21,444 bases of DNA. It comes from Dehalococcoidia bacterium (lineage in GTDB: Bacteria > Chloroflexota > Dehalococcoidia > SZUA-161 > SpSt-899). The notes below the pieces were generated by a model. That model saw only the letters and a list, made by a program, of their open reading frames with translations. It was not told the DNA's origin and did no database searches. The DNA lies in the NCBI GenBank assembly GCA_023271485.1, contig JALPXT010000010.1, positions 1 to 21,444 of the forward strand. Direction: 5' to 3'. Below, piece by piece: positions 1-8,167 of this stretch; within the stretch, counting starts at the first letter, position 1, and every line of letters begins with the position of its first letter. Both the position numbers and the translations under genes were made by a program.

Positions 1-1
1 T

Positions 2-682
2 AAACTTCAAGCAGTAGTAAAAGAAGGACTGTCAAGAATTACAAGAAAGCATTTTCCCTTCGATGAAACATTTATTCTGGCAATGGCCGAAGGGGCGATT
101 GTGTGGGACTTGCCAAAGACGATTACGGTTTTGAAGAATATTCAGGAGTTTATCAATGCTAAAAAAGTACTCGACTTAGGAGGGGGACATGGACTCTATG
201 CGATAGCTTTTACTCGAGTAAATCCAAATCTTAAAGCGTATGTTTTTGACTTTCCATATGTGATAGAAAATGTAGCAAAGCATATTGTTTCTAATGTGGA
301 GAAGGTTGATTTCATTGCCGGGGACTTTACAAAAGATAACATAGGTTCAGGTTACGATATTGTATTTACATCTGATTTTCTCTACCCGCACGGAAATACT
401 AAGGAGCAAATGAAAAACAATTTAAACAAAATCCATTTAAGCCTCAACGACGGTGGTTTAATAGTTTCAAAGCATGGACATATAGATGCCCTATATAAGG
501 ATGCTACGGCAGCACACTACGATCTGTTGTTTTCGATAGTAGGGGGAGCTGATTGGAGATATTCAACCGGTGAATTTTGTGAAATACTTAAAGATAGTGG
601 GTTTTCGCTTGTTCAGGTGCATGATATAAGCACTTCCTTTAGCCCTTCCCGGATAGTAATCGCTAAAAAGAGAAGTGCCTAA
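2..682 (+). CDS. SAM-dependent O-methyltransferase, 5' partial (MT1)
   Basis: The reading frame is open from the left edge, so the start and the usual N-terminal dimerisation/winged-helix domain lie outside the window. The visible part is a class I SAM-dependent methyltransferase core. Motif I is VLDLGGGHG, followed by VFDFPYVIE, the 'fDlP.Vi' acidic-loop motif typical of the Methyltransf_2 O-methyltransferase family, then VDFIAGDF and the late strand NDGGLIVSK. The chain ends in a beta strand, SRIVIAKK. The family transfers a methyl group from SAM to a hydroxyl of a small molecule; the substrate cannot be read here. Composition is strikingly AT-rich (18 G+C in bases 241-300) compared with genes further right, which may mean a different origin. 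It precedes a solute-binding protein by 107 bases and is the first of three methyltransferases in the cluster. Family call is firm, function open. Confidence 0.85.
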   Translation, partial: KLQAVVKEGLSRITRKHFPFDETFILAMAEGAIVWDLPKTITVLKNIQEFINAKKVLDLGGGHGLYAIAFTRVNPNLKAYVFDFPYVIENVAKHIVSNVEKVDFIAGDFTKDNIGSGYDIVFTSDFLYPHGNTKEQMKNNLNKIHLSLNDGGLIVSKHGHIDALYKDATAAHYDLLFSIVGGADWRYSTGEFCEILKDSGFSLVQVHDISTSFSPSRIVIAKKRSA

Positions 683-789
683 GGGAGGGAATTGTTTCTG
701 GAGAATATGCCCACAAAGAACCGGGTCGGAGTGAGCCGAAGATAAAGGATATAGGCGGAAAACAGTTTGTGTTTCGAGGAGGCGAAATT

Positions 790-2349
790 TTGAAAACAGT
801 CAAAAAAGCGATGGTATTTGTAATCAGTATTGTGCTGTTGGGTGTCATACTATCAGGTTGCACCGGACAATAGGCCAAAGAGGTAAAAGCTGCCCGACAA
901 GAACTGACGGTCGGGATAAGTACCGATGTGGAGCATTGGTACTTGGACAAGTTCCCCGGTGGCGACGCCAGATTCGTGTGGTCGCAGATTTACGAAACCT
1001 TGGTGCGAGTGGATCCGGCTTTAAAGATGCAACCGGGATTGGCGGAATCCTGGGAAACCCCCGATGACGGAAAAACCTGGCTGTTTCACTTGAGAGAGGG
1101 GATAAGCTTCCACGATGGAACGCCGTTCAACGCGGCAGCCGTGGTATTCTCATACGGTGATGGAGCCTATGTCAGAACTACCGTTCTGAGAGCGGTGGAG
1201 TATGTAGAGGCCGTTGACGAACATACGGTAATCGTCCTTAAAAAACCCATGCCGTTGCCGCTCTACCTTACCCATGTGGCTTGGCCGGTCATGAGTCCGA
1301 CCAGCGTGGACGATCAGGGCGAATTTGTGAAACCGGTAGGAACCGGGCCGTTCGAATTTGATCACCAGGTCGACGAGCAAAAGATTGTGCTGGTCAGGAA
1401 CGATGCCTACTGGGGAGAGAAGCCGGCTCTGGAAAAAGTCACCTTCAGGGTCGTGCCAGATGCTACTACCCGGGTAATGGCCTTGGAACGTCAGGAAGTT
1501 GACATGATTATAAAAGTGCCGGAGGCCGAAGTTTCCAGGTTGGATGGAGAGCCGGATATCGTAGTGTACCGGAGATTGACCACTTTTACTGATTTTCTGC
1601 AGTTTAACTGTCAAAGAACGCCATTCAATGATCTGGCGGTGAGGATGGCGGTGGCCTATGCCGTTGATACCGAGCAGATAGTGGCTAACGTTTTGGAGGG
1701 CATTGGAGAACCGGCCAAGGGGCGTCCTTTCTCACCGGTCACGATGTATGCCAATCCTGATCTGGACTTGTACGAAGCTAATGTTGAGCGGTCCAAAGAG
1801 CTGTTGTCGGCAGCCGGCTGGCAAGACATCGACGGCGATGGCTTGCGGGAGAAGGACGGCGAGGTCCTCAAAGCGACCCTCCTGCTGGCCAGGGGCGCCT
1901 GGGCGCCGCGCCATGCTTCAATAGCGGAGGTAGTTCAGGGAGCTTTGCGTGAGGTGGGAATGGAGGTGGATATCCAACTGTTGGACGGCGGAGCTATGCA
2001 AAAACTGGAAACGGCCGGTGACTTTGATATTATACTACGCACCGGGTTTTTTGTGTGGGGTCCCTATCCACGCCACTTCTTTATTCACCATTCCAATTCT
2101 CCATGGGGGCATTTTGGTGACGAGGAATACGACCAACTGGTGGATGCGGCCGACATGACGGTGGATCCAGAAAAACAAAGACAACTGTACTATGAATTGC
2201 AGGACATGGTGATTGAAAGACTCCCGGCCTTCTACTTGGTGCACGAAGAAAAGATTGTGGCCGCCAATGCTTATGTGCAAGGTTATACCATGACCGCCGA
2301 AGCCCCCTGGCTCAACTTGGACGGCGTTTATACGGCGGAGAGAAAGTGA
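790..2349 (+). CDS. ABC transporter solute-binding lipoprotein, family 5, interrupted by in-frame TAG (SBP1)
   Basis: Family 5 (peptide/nickel) periplasmic-type binding protein. Homology-like sequence starts well before the first ATG at 928. A TTG at 790 has an ideal AGGAGG at 777-782, and the frame from it encodes a lipoprotein signal (KTVKKA, hydrophobic stretch, lipobox LSGC at residues 21-24). Codon 28 is TAG (871-873); the frame then runs without a break into ELTVGIST and the rest of the protein. Family hallmarks are GLAESWE, TWLFHLREG, FHDGTPFNA, VGTGPF and the late FDIILRTG region. Counted from the TTG the gene has 519 sense positions, almost equal to its 520-residue neighbour, which supports this start. 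As written, translation from TTG gives a 27-residue stub, and a restart near 928 gives a product with no export signal. The gene is therefore a recent pseudogene, a read-through gene or a sequence error. Confidence 0.8.
871..873 (+). other. In-frame amber codon in the SBP1 signal/mature junction
   Basis: TAG at codon 28 counted from the TTG at 790, four codons after the lipobox cysteine. Flanking codons read C-T-G-Q-[TAG]-A-K-E-V. The paralogue SBP2 reads C-P-A-P-Q-A-E-V at the same place, so a single C-to-T change from CAG (Gln) would explain it. Other genes in the window end naturally in TAG (for example at 5480, 8162 and 10988), so general TAG reassignment is not indicated. Confidence 0.9.
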
Positions 2350-2364
2350 GAGGCGAGCGGATGA

Positions 2365-2961
2365 ATGAATTCGAGACATAAAGAATTTTTTGATCGTGTG
2401 GCCGAAAAATGGGATGAAACCGTACAGCATGATCCGAACAAATTAAAGGCAATTTTTGGTTATATTGGCCTGGAAGAGGGACAAAGAGTGCTTGATGTGG
2501 GAACCGGTACGGGTATATTGATCCCCTATATTCACCGTGCCGTGGGGGCCGAAGGAGCAATAGTGGCCGTTGATTTTTCCGAGAAAATGCTGGGTATTGC
2601 CCGGGAAAAGTACGCTTGGGATAATGTGAAGTATATTCAGGACGAAGTGGAAAAACTGCGGCTGGATAATGAGTATGACTGCATCATCTGCTACTCGGTT
2701 TTTCCGCATTTTACTGATCAGGAAGCAACGATTTATCGCTTGGCGAGCGGACTGAAAAAGAGTGGCAAACTGGTCATTTGCCACTCGCAGTCCAGGGAGG
2801 CAGTAAACAGTCTTCATCAGCGGGCGGGGGAAGAGGTCAGAGAAGACAGATTACCGACGATGGATCAACTGCGCCAGATTATGGAAAAAGCTGGGTTATC
2901 CGTCGGCCGGCAGATTGACAGCGAAGAGTTATTTTTCATTCTGGCGGTGAAAGAAAGCTGA
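2365..2961 (+). CDS. Class I SAM-dependent methyltransferase (MT2)
   Basis: A 198-residue Rossmann methyltransferase of the Methyltransf_11/25 type. Motif I is VLDVGTGTG (about residues 43-51), the acidic end of strand 2 is VAVDFSEKML, motif II/III is YDCIICYSVFPHF, and the post-III strand is KSGKLVICHS. These build the SAM-binding site; the methyl acceptor is not identifiable. The overlapping ATG at 2361 is out of frame and stops after six codons, so the ATG at 2365 is used, with GAGAGG about ten bases upstream. It begins only 15 bases after the SBP1 stop on the same strand, so co-transcription with the transporter genes is likely. The size is that of a stand-alone catalytic domain with no added substrate domain. 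Cytoplasmic; no signal peptide or membrane segment. Confidence 0.88.
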   Translation: MNSRHKEFFDRVAEKWDETVQHDPNKLKAIFGYIGLEEGQRVLDVGTGTGILIPYIHRAVGAEGAIVAVDFSEKMLGIAREKYAWDNVKYIQDEVEKLRLDNEYDCIICYSVFPHFTDQEATIYRLASGLKKSGKLVICHSQSREAVNSLHQRAGEEVREDRLPTMDQLRQIMEKAGLSVGRQIDSEELFFILAVKES

Positions 2962-3076
2962 TGGGGGCGTCTTTGTTAGTATGTTTAACCAAAAACTCTT
3001 TCATGGCCTTGAAGTACTTGATTTAGAGCAGTTTCCGCCAGCCGATGCGGAGGTGATAATCATTAGCAAAGAATAG
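2960..3076 (+). pseudogene. Short remnant ORF after MT2, possibly a methyltransferase tail
   Basis: Between MT2 and SBP2 there is an open stretch in another frame. It can start at ATG 2981 (31 residues, to TAG 3074-3076) and is open upstream to about 2951. It reads like a protein C-terminus: DGGVFVSMFNQ, then GLEVLDLEQF, and a final strand AEVIIISKE. MT1 and MT2 end in similar strands (IVIAKK, FFILAVKES), so a decayed tail of another methyltransferase is possible. There is no convincing ribosome binding site before ATG 2981. It may also be chance coding. The remaining 53 bases before SBP2 hold only its ribosome binding site. Confidence 0.3.
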
Positions 3077-3129
3077 GAAGATGGCTGGCCAGAGCCGTTA
3101 CAGATAAAAACACTCAAGGAGGAACGAAG

Positions 3130-4692
3130 ATGTCCAAGAGAAAGATGATAGGTCTGCTAATGTGTATCCTGCTTTTGGGGAGCGTGCTGGCAGCAGGATG
3201 CCCCGCACCGCAAGCAGAGGTAGCAGTCGAAGTCCCGCAAGAAGTAGTTGCCGGATTGGGGAGAGATCCGGTGGGAGCGAGGGGTGCACATCCATATCTA
3301 ACACGTATTGTTGAACGATTAGTTTTTTCGGATTTTGAGATGAACCCGCAGCCAGGGCTTGCTAAGTCATGGGAGGTATCTGAGAATGGAATGACTTGGA
3401 CATTGTATTTACGAGAGGGAGTGAAGTTTCATGATGGTACAGCATTTAATGCCGAAGCTGTAAGATTCAATTTAGAGAGGTTGATTGAGAAAACGCCAAT
3501 GCGCTTTGGGTCTATAGAGTCTATAGCGATTATTGATGATTATACGATCAAAGTTAGGCACAACAAGATATTTGCTCCCTTTATACGCACTCTCACTGGA
3601 GTATCGATATTCACTTCTGATTCTTTTGATGCTGAAGGTAGAGTGATTAAGTCAATTGGAACAGGACCATTTAAGCAAGTTGAGTGGATTGATGATGATA
3701 GATTAGTAATGGACAGGAATGAGGATTATTGGGGTGGCATGCCAAAATTAGAACGGATCACTCTAAAATTTATCCCGGAACCGACGACAAGGATGATGGC
3801 ACTTGAAACTGGAGAAATAGACATGATCATTGATACGGGTGGAATCTTACCGGAACATGTGGCTACACTTGAGGCTAATCCTGATATTGAAGTCATTACA
3901 AGTCCCATAGTTACACCGCACTATTTAACGTTCAACAATAACAAAACACCTTTCGATGACGTCCGAGTCAGGCGAGCGGTAATGTATGCCATAGACCGGG
4001 GCAGTATTATCCAATATGCAATGGAGGGTTATGGCATTCCAAGTAAAAGTGTTATGCCACATGTATTTGTGGATTGGGTTCATCCCCACCTTCCTTACGA
4101 ATTTAATAATCCAGCTAAAGCACGAGAATTGCTGCAGGCAGCAGGATGGGTAGATACCGATGGTGATGATGTGCTGGACAGAGATGGTCAGGAATTTAGG
4201 GTAACATTTCTTTTAGCTGCTGGGCTTGTTGGACGCTGGCCCTATGCGACGATTGCTGAGATTGTGCAGGCCCAATTACGAGAAGTGGGGATTATTGTTG
4301 ACATACAAACAGTAGATACTGGCCTTTGGCGGGATATGCAGAGAAAAGGCGAAGCCCACATGACTATTCGCCCGTTTGCAGGGAGGGATATTTCCCACCG
4401 TACTCGATTGCACGAATGGTTTCATTCAGAGGGGAGGGTAAATAATCCACATGGTCAATTCTATTACAATCCACGAGTTGACGAGTTGACTGAAAAATTG
4501 CTAAGAACAGTAAATGAAAAAGAAGCACGAACGATATCTTTTGAGATACAGGAAATTGTTGCCGAAGAAGTCCCCATGCTCCCGATATATGATGAGATAA
4601 TGATCAACGCTGTTAGAACTAACATAAGAGGTTATAAACCCCACCCCCGGTTTATCGTCAACTGGGAGGACATCTATGTGGTGGCGCCATGA
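3130..4692 (+). CDS. ABC transporter solute-binding lipoprotein, family 5 (SBP2)
   Basis: Extracytoplasmic solute-binding protein of family 5 (DppA/OppA/NikA relatives), 520 residues, the usual full length. The N-terminus is a lipoprotein signal: MSKRK, a hydrophobic run, and lipobox VLAAGC with Cys24 as the lipid anchor. Family motifs follow: PQPGLAKSWE, TWTLYLREGVKFHDGTAFNA, IGTGPF, EPTTRMMALETGEIDM, FNNNKTPFDDVRVRRAV and the near-terminal VPMLPIYDE. A perfect AAGGAGG lies eight to ten bases before the ATG. It resembles SBP1 throughout, so the two are paralogues. Its body is AT-rich (23 G+C in bases 3421-3480), unlike the permeases it should serve. The last four bases overlap the start of MT3 (ATGA), implying translational coupling. 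The ligand (peptide, nickel chelate or other) cannot be told from sequence. Confidence 0.93.
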   Translation: MSKRKMIGLLMCILLLGSVLAAGCPAPQAEVAVEVPQEVVAGLGRDPVGARGAHPYLTRIVERLVFSDFEMNPQPGLAKSWEVSENGMTWTLYLREGVKFHDGTAFNAEAVRFNLERLIEKTPMRFGSIESIAIIDDYTIKVRHNKIFAPFIRTLTGVSIFTSDSFDAEGRVIKSIGTGPFKQVEWIDDDRLVMDRNEDYWGGMPKLERITLKFIPEPTTRMMALETGEIDMIIDTGGILPEHVATLEANPDIEVITSPIVTPHYLTFNNNKTPFDDVRVRRAVMYAIDRGSIIQYAMEGYGIPSKSVMPHVFVDWVHPHLPYEFNNPAKARELLQAAGWVDTDGDDVLDRDGQEFRVTFLLAAGLVGRWPYATIAEIVQAQLREVGIIVDIQTVDTGLWRDMQRKGEAHMTIRPFAGRDISHRTRLHEWFHSEGRVNNPHGQFYYNPRVDELTEKLLRTVNEKEARTISFEIQEIVAEEVPMLPIYDEIMINAVRTNIRGYKPHPRFIVNWEDIYVVAP

Positions 4693-5480
4693 ACTGGTCT
4701 GACGAATGGCGAAAACTGGTACTGGGGTCATCGCTCAGAAAGAAGGGTGATCCCTTCACTTCAGGGGAATTTGTTGAATGGTACGATCTGCAACTTGAAC
4801 ATAACAATTATCCCGGGGTTTTACTGGACAAAGTGCAAAGGCACCTGAATAAGCATTCAACAGTGCTGGACATCGGGGCCGGCACCGGTGCTTTCGCTCT
4901 ACCTCTGGCCCGGCTGGTTAAAGCGGTCACCGCGGTCGAGCCGTCGGTCGAGATGCTTACCTGCCTGCGCCGCAAGATGGACACCACCAACATCCGCATC
5001 ATCAATAAGCGCTGGGAAGATGTTGGTATCGAGGAAATCAGCCGGCATGATATGGTGCTGGCCGCCCATTCGCTCTACGGTACCGTTGACATTGAGACCG
5101 CGCTGAAAAAGATGCTCTCGGCGACGAAAACTCAAGTTTGCCTCGTTATTGGAGTTGGCCCGGTGGATTTTTATGCCGACATCTGGCGGCGCTTTAGAGC
5201 AGAAGAATATCATCCCCCGCCCAGTTTCATTCACCTCTACAATGTCCTTTATCAACTGGGGATAGCCGCCAATGTGGAGATGGTCAAGGTTTCCCGTAAT
5301 CAGGTTTATCTCAACATCGAGCAGGCTGTGAAGCGCTGGCAGACCAGGCTCGATCTTAGGCCGGAAAGGGAAGACGAGTTGCGGGAGTATTTGCTGAGTT
5401 GCCTCGAAGAAAAGGAAGGGGTGCTCTATCGGAAAGAGGAAGGGAAGAGTGCGATTATCAGTGTTGAACTTCCCGTTTAG
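4689..5480 (+). CDS. Class I SAM-dependent methyltransferase (MT3)
   Basis: A 263-residue cytoplasmic methyltransferase. The Rossmann core follows an N-terminal lead of about 60 residues: motif I is VLDIGAGTG, the strand-2 acidic residue is in VTAVEPSVEML, and HDMVLAAHSLYGT holds the region after motif II. The C-terminal third has little resemblance to a standard core and ends in ISVELPV, which could carry the acceptor-binding part. The start overlaps the SBP2 stop by four bases (ATGA), so it is probably translated by re-initiation after SBP2. It is followed 10 bases later by the first permease. Its placement inside a transport operon suggests that the imported or exported molecule, or a partner of it, is methylated; that is inference. 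The stop is TAG. Confidence 0.88.
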   Translation: MNWSDEWRKLVLGSSLRKKGDPFTSGEFVEWYDLQLEHNNYPGVLLDKVQRHLNKHSTVLDIGAGTGAFALPLARLVKAVTAVEPSVEMLTCLRRKMDTTNIRIINKRWEDVGIEEISRHDMVLAAHSLYGTVDIETALKKMLSATKTQVCLVIGVGPVDFYADIWRRFRAEEYHPPPSFIHLYNVLYQLGIAANVEMVKVSRNQVYLNIEQAVKRWQTRLDLRPEREDELREYLLSCLEEKEGVLYRKEEGKSAIISVELPV

Positions 5481-5490
5481 GTGATACCGC

Positions 5491-6429
5491 ATGCTGTCCT
5501 ATGTCATCAGAAGAATCGGGCTGATGGTTTTTATCCTGCTGGGCGTGTCGGTCATCACCTTTTCTATGATGCATTTCGTACCGGGCGACCCGGCCGAGAT
5601 GATCGCCATGGAACGCTACGGGGAGGAGATCACCGCCGAGACGATTGCCCATGTGCGCGCTGAACTTGGCCTCGACCAGCCGGTGTATCTTCAGTATTTT
5701 CACTGGTTGACCAATGTATTGCAGGGCGACCTCGGCTATTCCTTTCGCACCGACCGCCCGGTTTTAGATGAAATCCTCACCAGACTTCCCGCTACCGTCC
5801 AACTGGCCCTGGCCGGGATGTTGGTAGCGCTCGTCATCGCCATTCCGGTCGGGATCATCTCAGCCACCAGGCAATACTCGGCGGTTGACAACCTGAGTAT
5901 GTTTGGTGCGCTTCTGGGGGTTTCCATGTCCAATTTCTGGCTGGGACTGCTGCTCATACTGTTCTTCTCGGTGCATTTGGGGTGGCTGCCTGTATTTGGC
6001 AGGAACGGAATCGAGTACCTCATCCTGCCGGCGATCACGCTGGGCACCGGCATGGCAGCGATTACCACGCGTCTTGTCCGCTCCAGCATGATCGAGGTGC
6101 TTGGCCAGGATTACATCCGTGCCGCAAGAGCCAGGGGCCTGAAGGAAAGGGTCGTAATCTACAAACACGCCCTGAAAAACGCCCTGATCCCGGTGGTCAC
6201 CATTGTCGGCCTCCAGTTTGCCGCTCTTCTGGAGGGCGCGGTCATTGTCGAGGTGATCTTTGCCTGGCCCGGAATCGGCCGGCTCCTGGTGGATTCGATA
6301 TTTGCCCGCGATTTTGTGCTCATTCAGGGTTGCATCTTGTTCATCGCCGCCATGTTTGTCCTGGTCAATCTATTGGTTGATATTTCTTATGCCTATTTGG
6401 ATCCCAGAATATGTTATGAGGCGAAATAA
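5491..6429 (+). CDS. ABC transporter permease, DppB/NikB type
   Basis: Inner-membrane permease of a peptide/nickel-type ABC importer, 312 residues, the normal size. The N-terminus YVIRRIGLMVFILLGVSVIT is the first membrane helix, followed by the family motif FVPGDP and the extracellular segment GLDQPVYLQYFHWL. Further helices lie near residues 95-125, 135-165, 175-200 and 275-305. The ATPase-contact EAA loop is DYIRAARARGLKERVVIYKHALKNALIPV, given here only as position (about residues 207-235; key residues A-A-x-x-x-G). AGGTGA precedes the ATG by six bases. The stop overlaps the next gene's start by one base (TAATG). It should form the translocation channel with the next gene, fed by SBP2 and perhaps SBP1. 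Confidence 0.95.
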   Translation: MLSYVIRRIGLMVFILLGVSVITFSMMHFVPGDPAEMIAMERYGEEITAETIAHVRAELGLDQPVYLQYFHWLTNVLQGDLGYSFRTDRPVLDEILTRLPATVQLALAGMLVALVIAIPVGIISATRQYSAVDNLSMFGALLGVSMSNFWLGLLLILFFSVHLGWLPVFGRNGIEYLILPAITLGTGMAAITTRLVRSSMIEVLGQDYIRAARARGLKERVVIYKHALKNALIPVVTIVGLQFAALLEGAVIVEVIFAWPGIGRLLVDSIFARDFVLIQGCILFIAAMFVLVNLLVDISYAYLDPRICYEAK

Positions 6430-7310
6430 TGCATGACCTGGTAACCAGGGCCATCAAGAGCAGACAGCCTTCGCACGAGGTCTTCAGAAGACTTAGAAAA
6501 CATCGCCTGGCGCTGATCGGGGCGGCGATTATTCTGGTGCTGGTTTTCGTCGCGCTCCTTGCACCGTTTATCGCTCCCCATGATCCGGTCGAGCAAAATC
6601 TGGGAAATCGTTTACTGCCGCCCAGTATCGAACATCCATCGGGGACCGACAACCTTGGTCGCTGTATTCTGAGCCGCCTGATCCATGGCAGCAGGGTTTC
6701 GCTCCAGATCGGGATCATGGTGGTGGGCATCGCCTCGATCACCGGTGTGACGCTGGGGCTGATCGCCGGTTACCGGGGTGGCCTGATCGATGAGTTGATT
6801 ATGCGGATCGTGGATCTATTGCTTGCTTTCCCCGGCATCATCCTGGCGTTGGCGATCGCCGGCATACTGGGGCCTTCGCTCTACAACGTCATGCTGGCAC
6901 TGGCGGTCGTTGGTTGGACAAGCTATGCCCGGGTGGTGCGGGGATCGGTCTTGTCGGTGAAAGAGAAGGGGTTTGTCGAAGCGGTAAGGGTGCTTGGCGC
7001 CAGTGATGCCCGGATCATGTTCCGGCATGTGTTGCCCAACGTCATGGCCCCGGTGATCGTGATGGCTACCCTGGGCATGGCCCACGTGATTTTGGCCGCG
7101 GCAGCCCTGAGTTTTCTAGGTTTGGGCGCGCAGCCACCCACCCCGGAGTGGGGTTCGATGCTGAACGACGGACGCGCTTTCATGCGGACCGCACCCCATT
7201 TGACCATCTTTCCGGGACTGGCGATAATGGTAACAGTGCTGGCGTTCAACTTCCTGGGTGATGGACTGAGAGATATACTTGACCCACGGTTGAAGGAGAT
7301 GAGGCGGTGA
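6429..7310 (+). CDS. ABC transporter permease, DppC/NikC type
   Basis: Second membrane subunit of the importer, 293 residues. It opens with a cytoplasmic lead, then FRRLRKHRLALIGAAIILVL, the DppC-type first helix, and the conserved APFIAPHDP and HPSGTDNLGR segments that characterise this subfamily. The EAA loop is around residues 178-200 (EAVRVLGASDARIMFRHVLPN) and the C-terminus has FLGDGLRDILDPR, also typical. Start and upstream stop share one base, so it is coupled to the DppB-type gene. In most loci of this kind the two ATPase genes (DppD/DppF type) come next. Here the strand carries only the palindromic element at 7316 and then an unrelated hydrolase, so the ATPases must be encoded elsewhere or were lost. 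Confidence 0.95.
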   Translation: MHDLVTRAIKSRQPSHEVFRRLRKHRLALIGAAIILVLVFVALLAPFIAPHDPVEQNLGNRLLPPSIEHPSGTDNLGRCILSRLIHGSRVSLQIGIMVVGIASITGVTLGLIAGYRGGLIDELIMRIVDLLLAFPGIILALAIAGILGPSLYNVMLALAVVGWTSYARVVRGSVLSVKEKGFVEAVRVLGASDARIMFRHVLPNVMAPVIVMATLGMAHVILAAAALSFLGLGAQPPTPEWGSMLNDGRAFMRTAPHLTIFPGLAIMVTVLAFNFLGDGLRDILDPRLKEMRR

Positions 7311-7315
7311 GTGGC

Positions 7316-7362
7316 TGACCGCTTTTTAGGGGGTTTCAGGGGGAGAATCCCCCTGATGATCT
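7316..7362 (+). repeat. 47-bp palindromic element, copy A (inverted relative to copy B)
   Basis: Begins TGACCGCT and contains a hairpin with an 8-bp perfect stem, TCAGGGGG (7336-7343), loop AGAAT, CCCCCTGA (7349-7356). The same 47 bases occur in reverse orientation at 9808-9854 with only two mismatches by eye. It lies 5 bases after the DppC-type gene, so the hairpin could also end that transcript, although no T-run follows. It looks like a dispersed REP-like element; the number of genome copies is unknown. Confidence 0.85.
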
Positions 7363-7418
7363 ATGCGCTATTGCAATCCAGATGTAAGGCATGGTAAGCT
7401 AATAGCATCGGGAAGACT

Positions 7419-8162
7419 ATGCCTGGATGCGAAATCATCGTCTCGGACTGGAATGGCACCCTCATCGAAGATAGGGACGAAATCCCTATAGTTGAGTTCG
7501 TCGGCAGGGGGCTGCTCAGAGATGCCCTTCCATTCCACCCCGTCCGGTTCCTTCGCATGATAATGGCCAAACGCCAACTGGAGGCGTTATCCAGGAGGGT
7601 CGAGCTATCAGCCGGCTTGTATCCCGTGGAGACCGTGAAGCAGATGCACCAGATCTGCAACCGCGTCATTCAAGGGGTGGAAATAGATTCAATAACCAGA
7701 CGTGTAAATCTCTATGCCTCCCATGCCTCAAGGCGACTGGAGGAGCGAATCCTTCGTCCGATTGAGGAAATGCACCGCCGGGGGAGGCAAGCCGGTATCC
7801 TGAGCGTCGGATATGGTTATGGCATAGCCAGGATACTCTACGCCGGCGGCTATGGAGAAGTCTTCGATTTCATCGAGGCCAACGGTCTGCAGACAAATGG
7901 GTCCAGGGTGTCCGAGCTTTCTTTTCGCACAGGTAAATCCAGTTGGCTTACAGAACTCCTTGCCCGCCTCAGCGTGTCCCCGGAGAAAGCCGTCTACATC
8001 GGCGATGCCAGTCCCGATGAACCATCCTTCGAGATAGTCGGATACCCCGTAGTCTCCTTCCTGGCCACGGACGATTTCAAGCAGCACTGTGCTCGCAGAT
8101 TCGGGGCGCAGTGTGTGCCTGAGAGTGAAGCCGATCTCCTGAAATATCTCCAGAGCATCTAG
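7419..8162 (+). CDS. HAD-superfamily hydrolase
   Basis: A 247-residue haloacid-dehalogenase-like hydrolase, probably a phosphatase acting on a small phosphorylated molecule in the cytoplasm. Motif I is VSDWNGTL with the nucleophile Asp10; the second motif position is Asn12 where Asp is more usual. Motif II Ser is in ILSVGYG (Ser129), motif III Lys in RTGKSSW (Lys173), and motif IV is YIGDASPDEPSF with Asp196 and Asp200. The cap region between residues 30 and 115 is helical and Arg-rich. The upstream sequence has only a modest ribosome binding site (GGGAAG). It is the only intact-looking + strand gene between the two palindromic elements. The substrate is unknown. The D-W-N variant is seen in some HAD families, so activity is still plausible. 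Confidence 0.8.
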   Translation: MPGCEIIVSDWNGTLIEDRDEIPIVEFVGRGLLRDALPFHPVRFLRMIMAKRQLEALSRRVELSAGLYPVETVKQMHQICNRVIQGVEIDSITRRVNLYASHASRRLEERILRPIEEMHRRGRQAGILSVGYGYGIARILYAGGYGEVFDFIEANGLQTNGSRVSELSFRTGKSSWLTELLARLSVSPEKAVYIGDASPDEPSFEIVGYPVVSFLATDDFKQHCARRFGAQCVPESEADLLKYLQSI

Positions 8163-8167
8163 ACCTG

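Noticed and set aside
871..873. Pyrrolysine or general TAG recoding as a firm explanation for the SBP1 amber codon
   Set aside because: Several other genes in the window end in TAG at their natural C-terminus and no pyl genes are visible, so it remains only one option.
663..950. Minus-strand 95-codon frame overlapping the SBP1 start
   Set aside because: It runs antisense to the lipoprotein signal region, has no ribosome binding site or recognisable domain.
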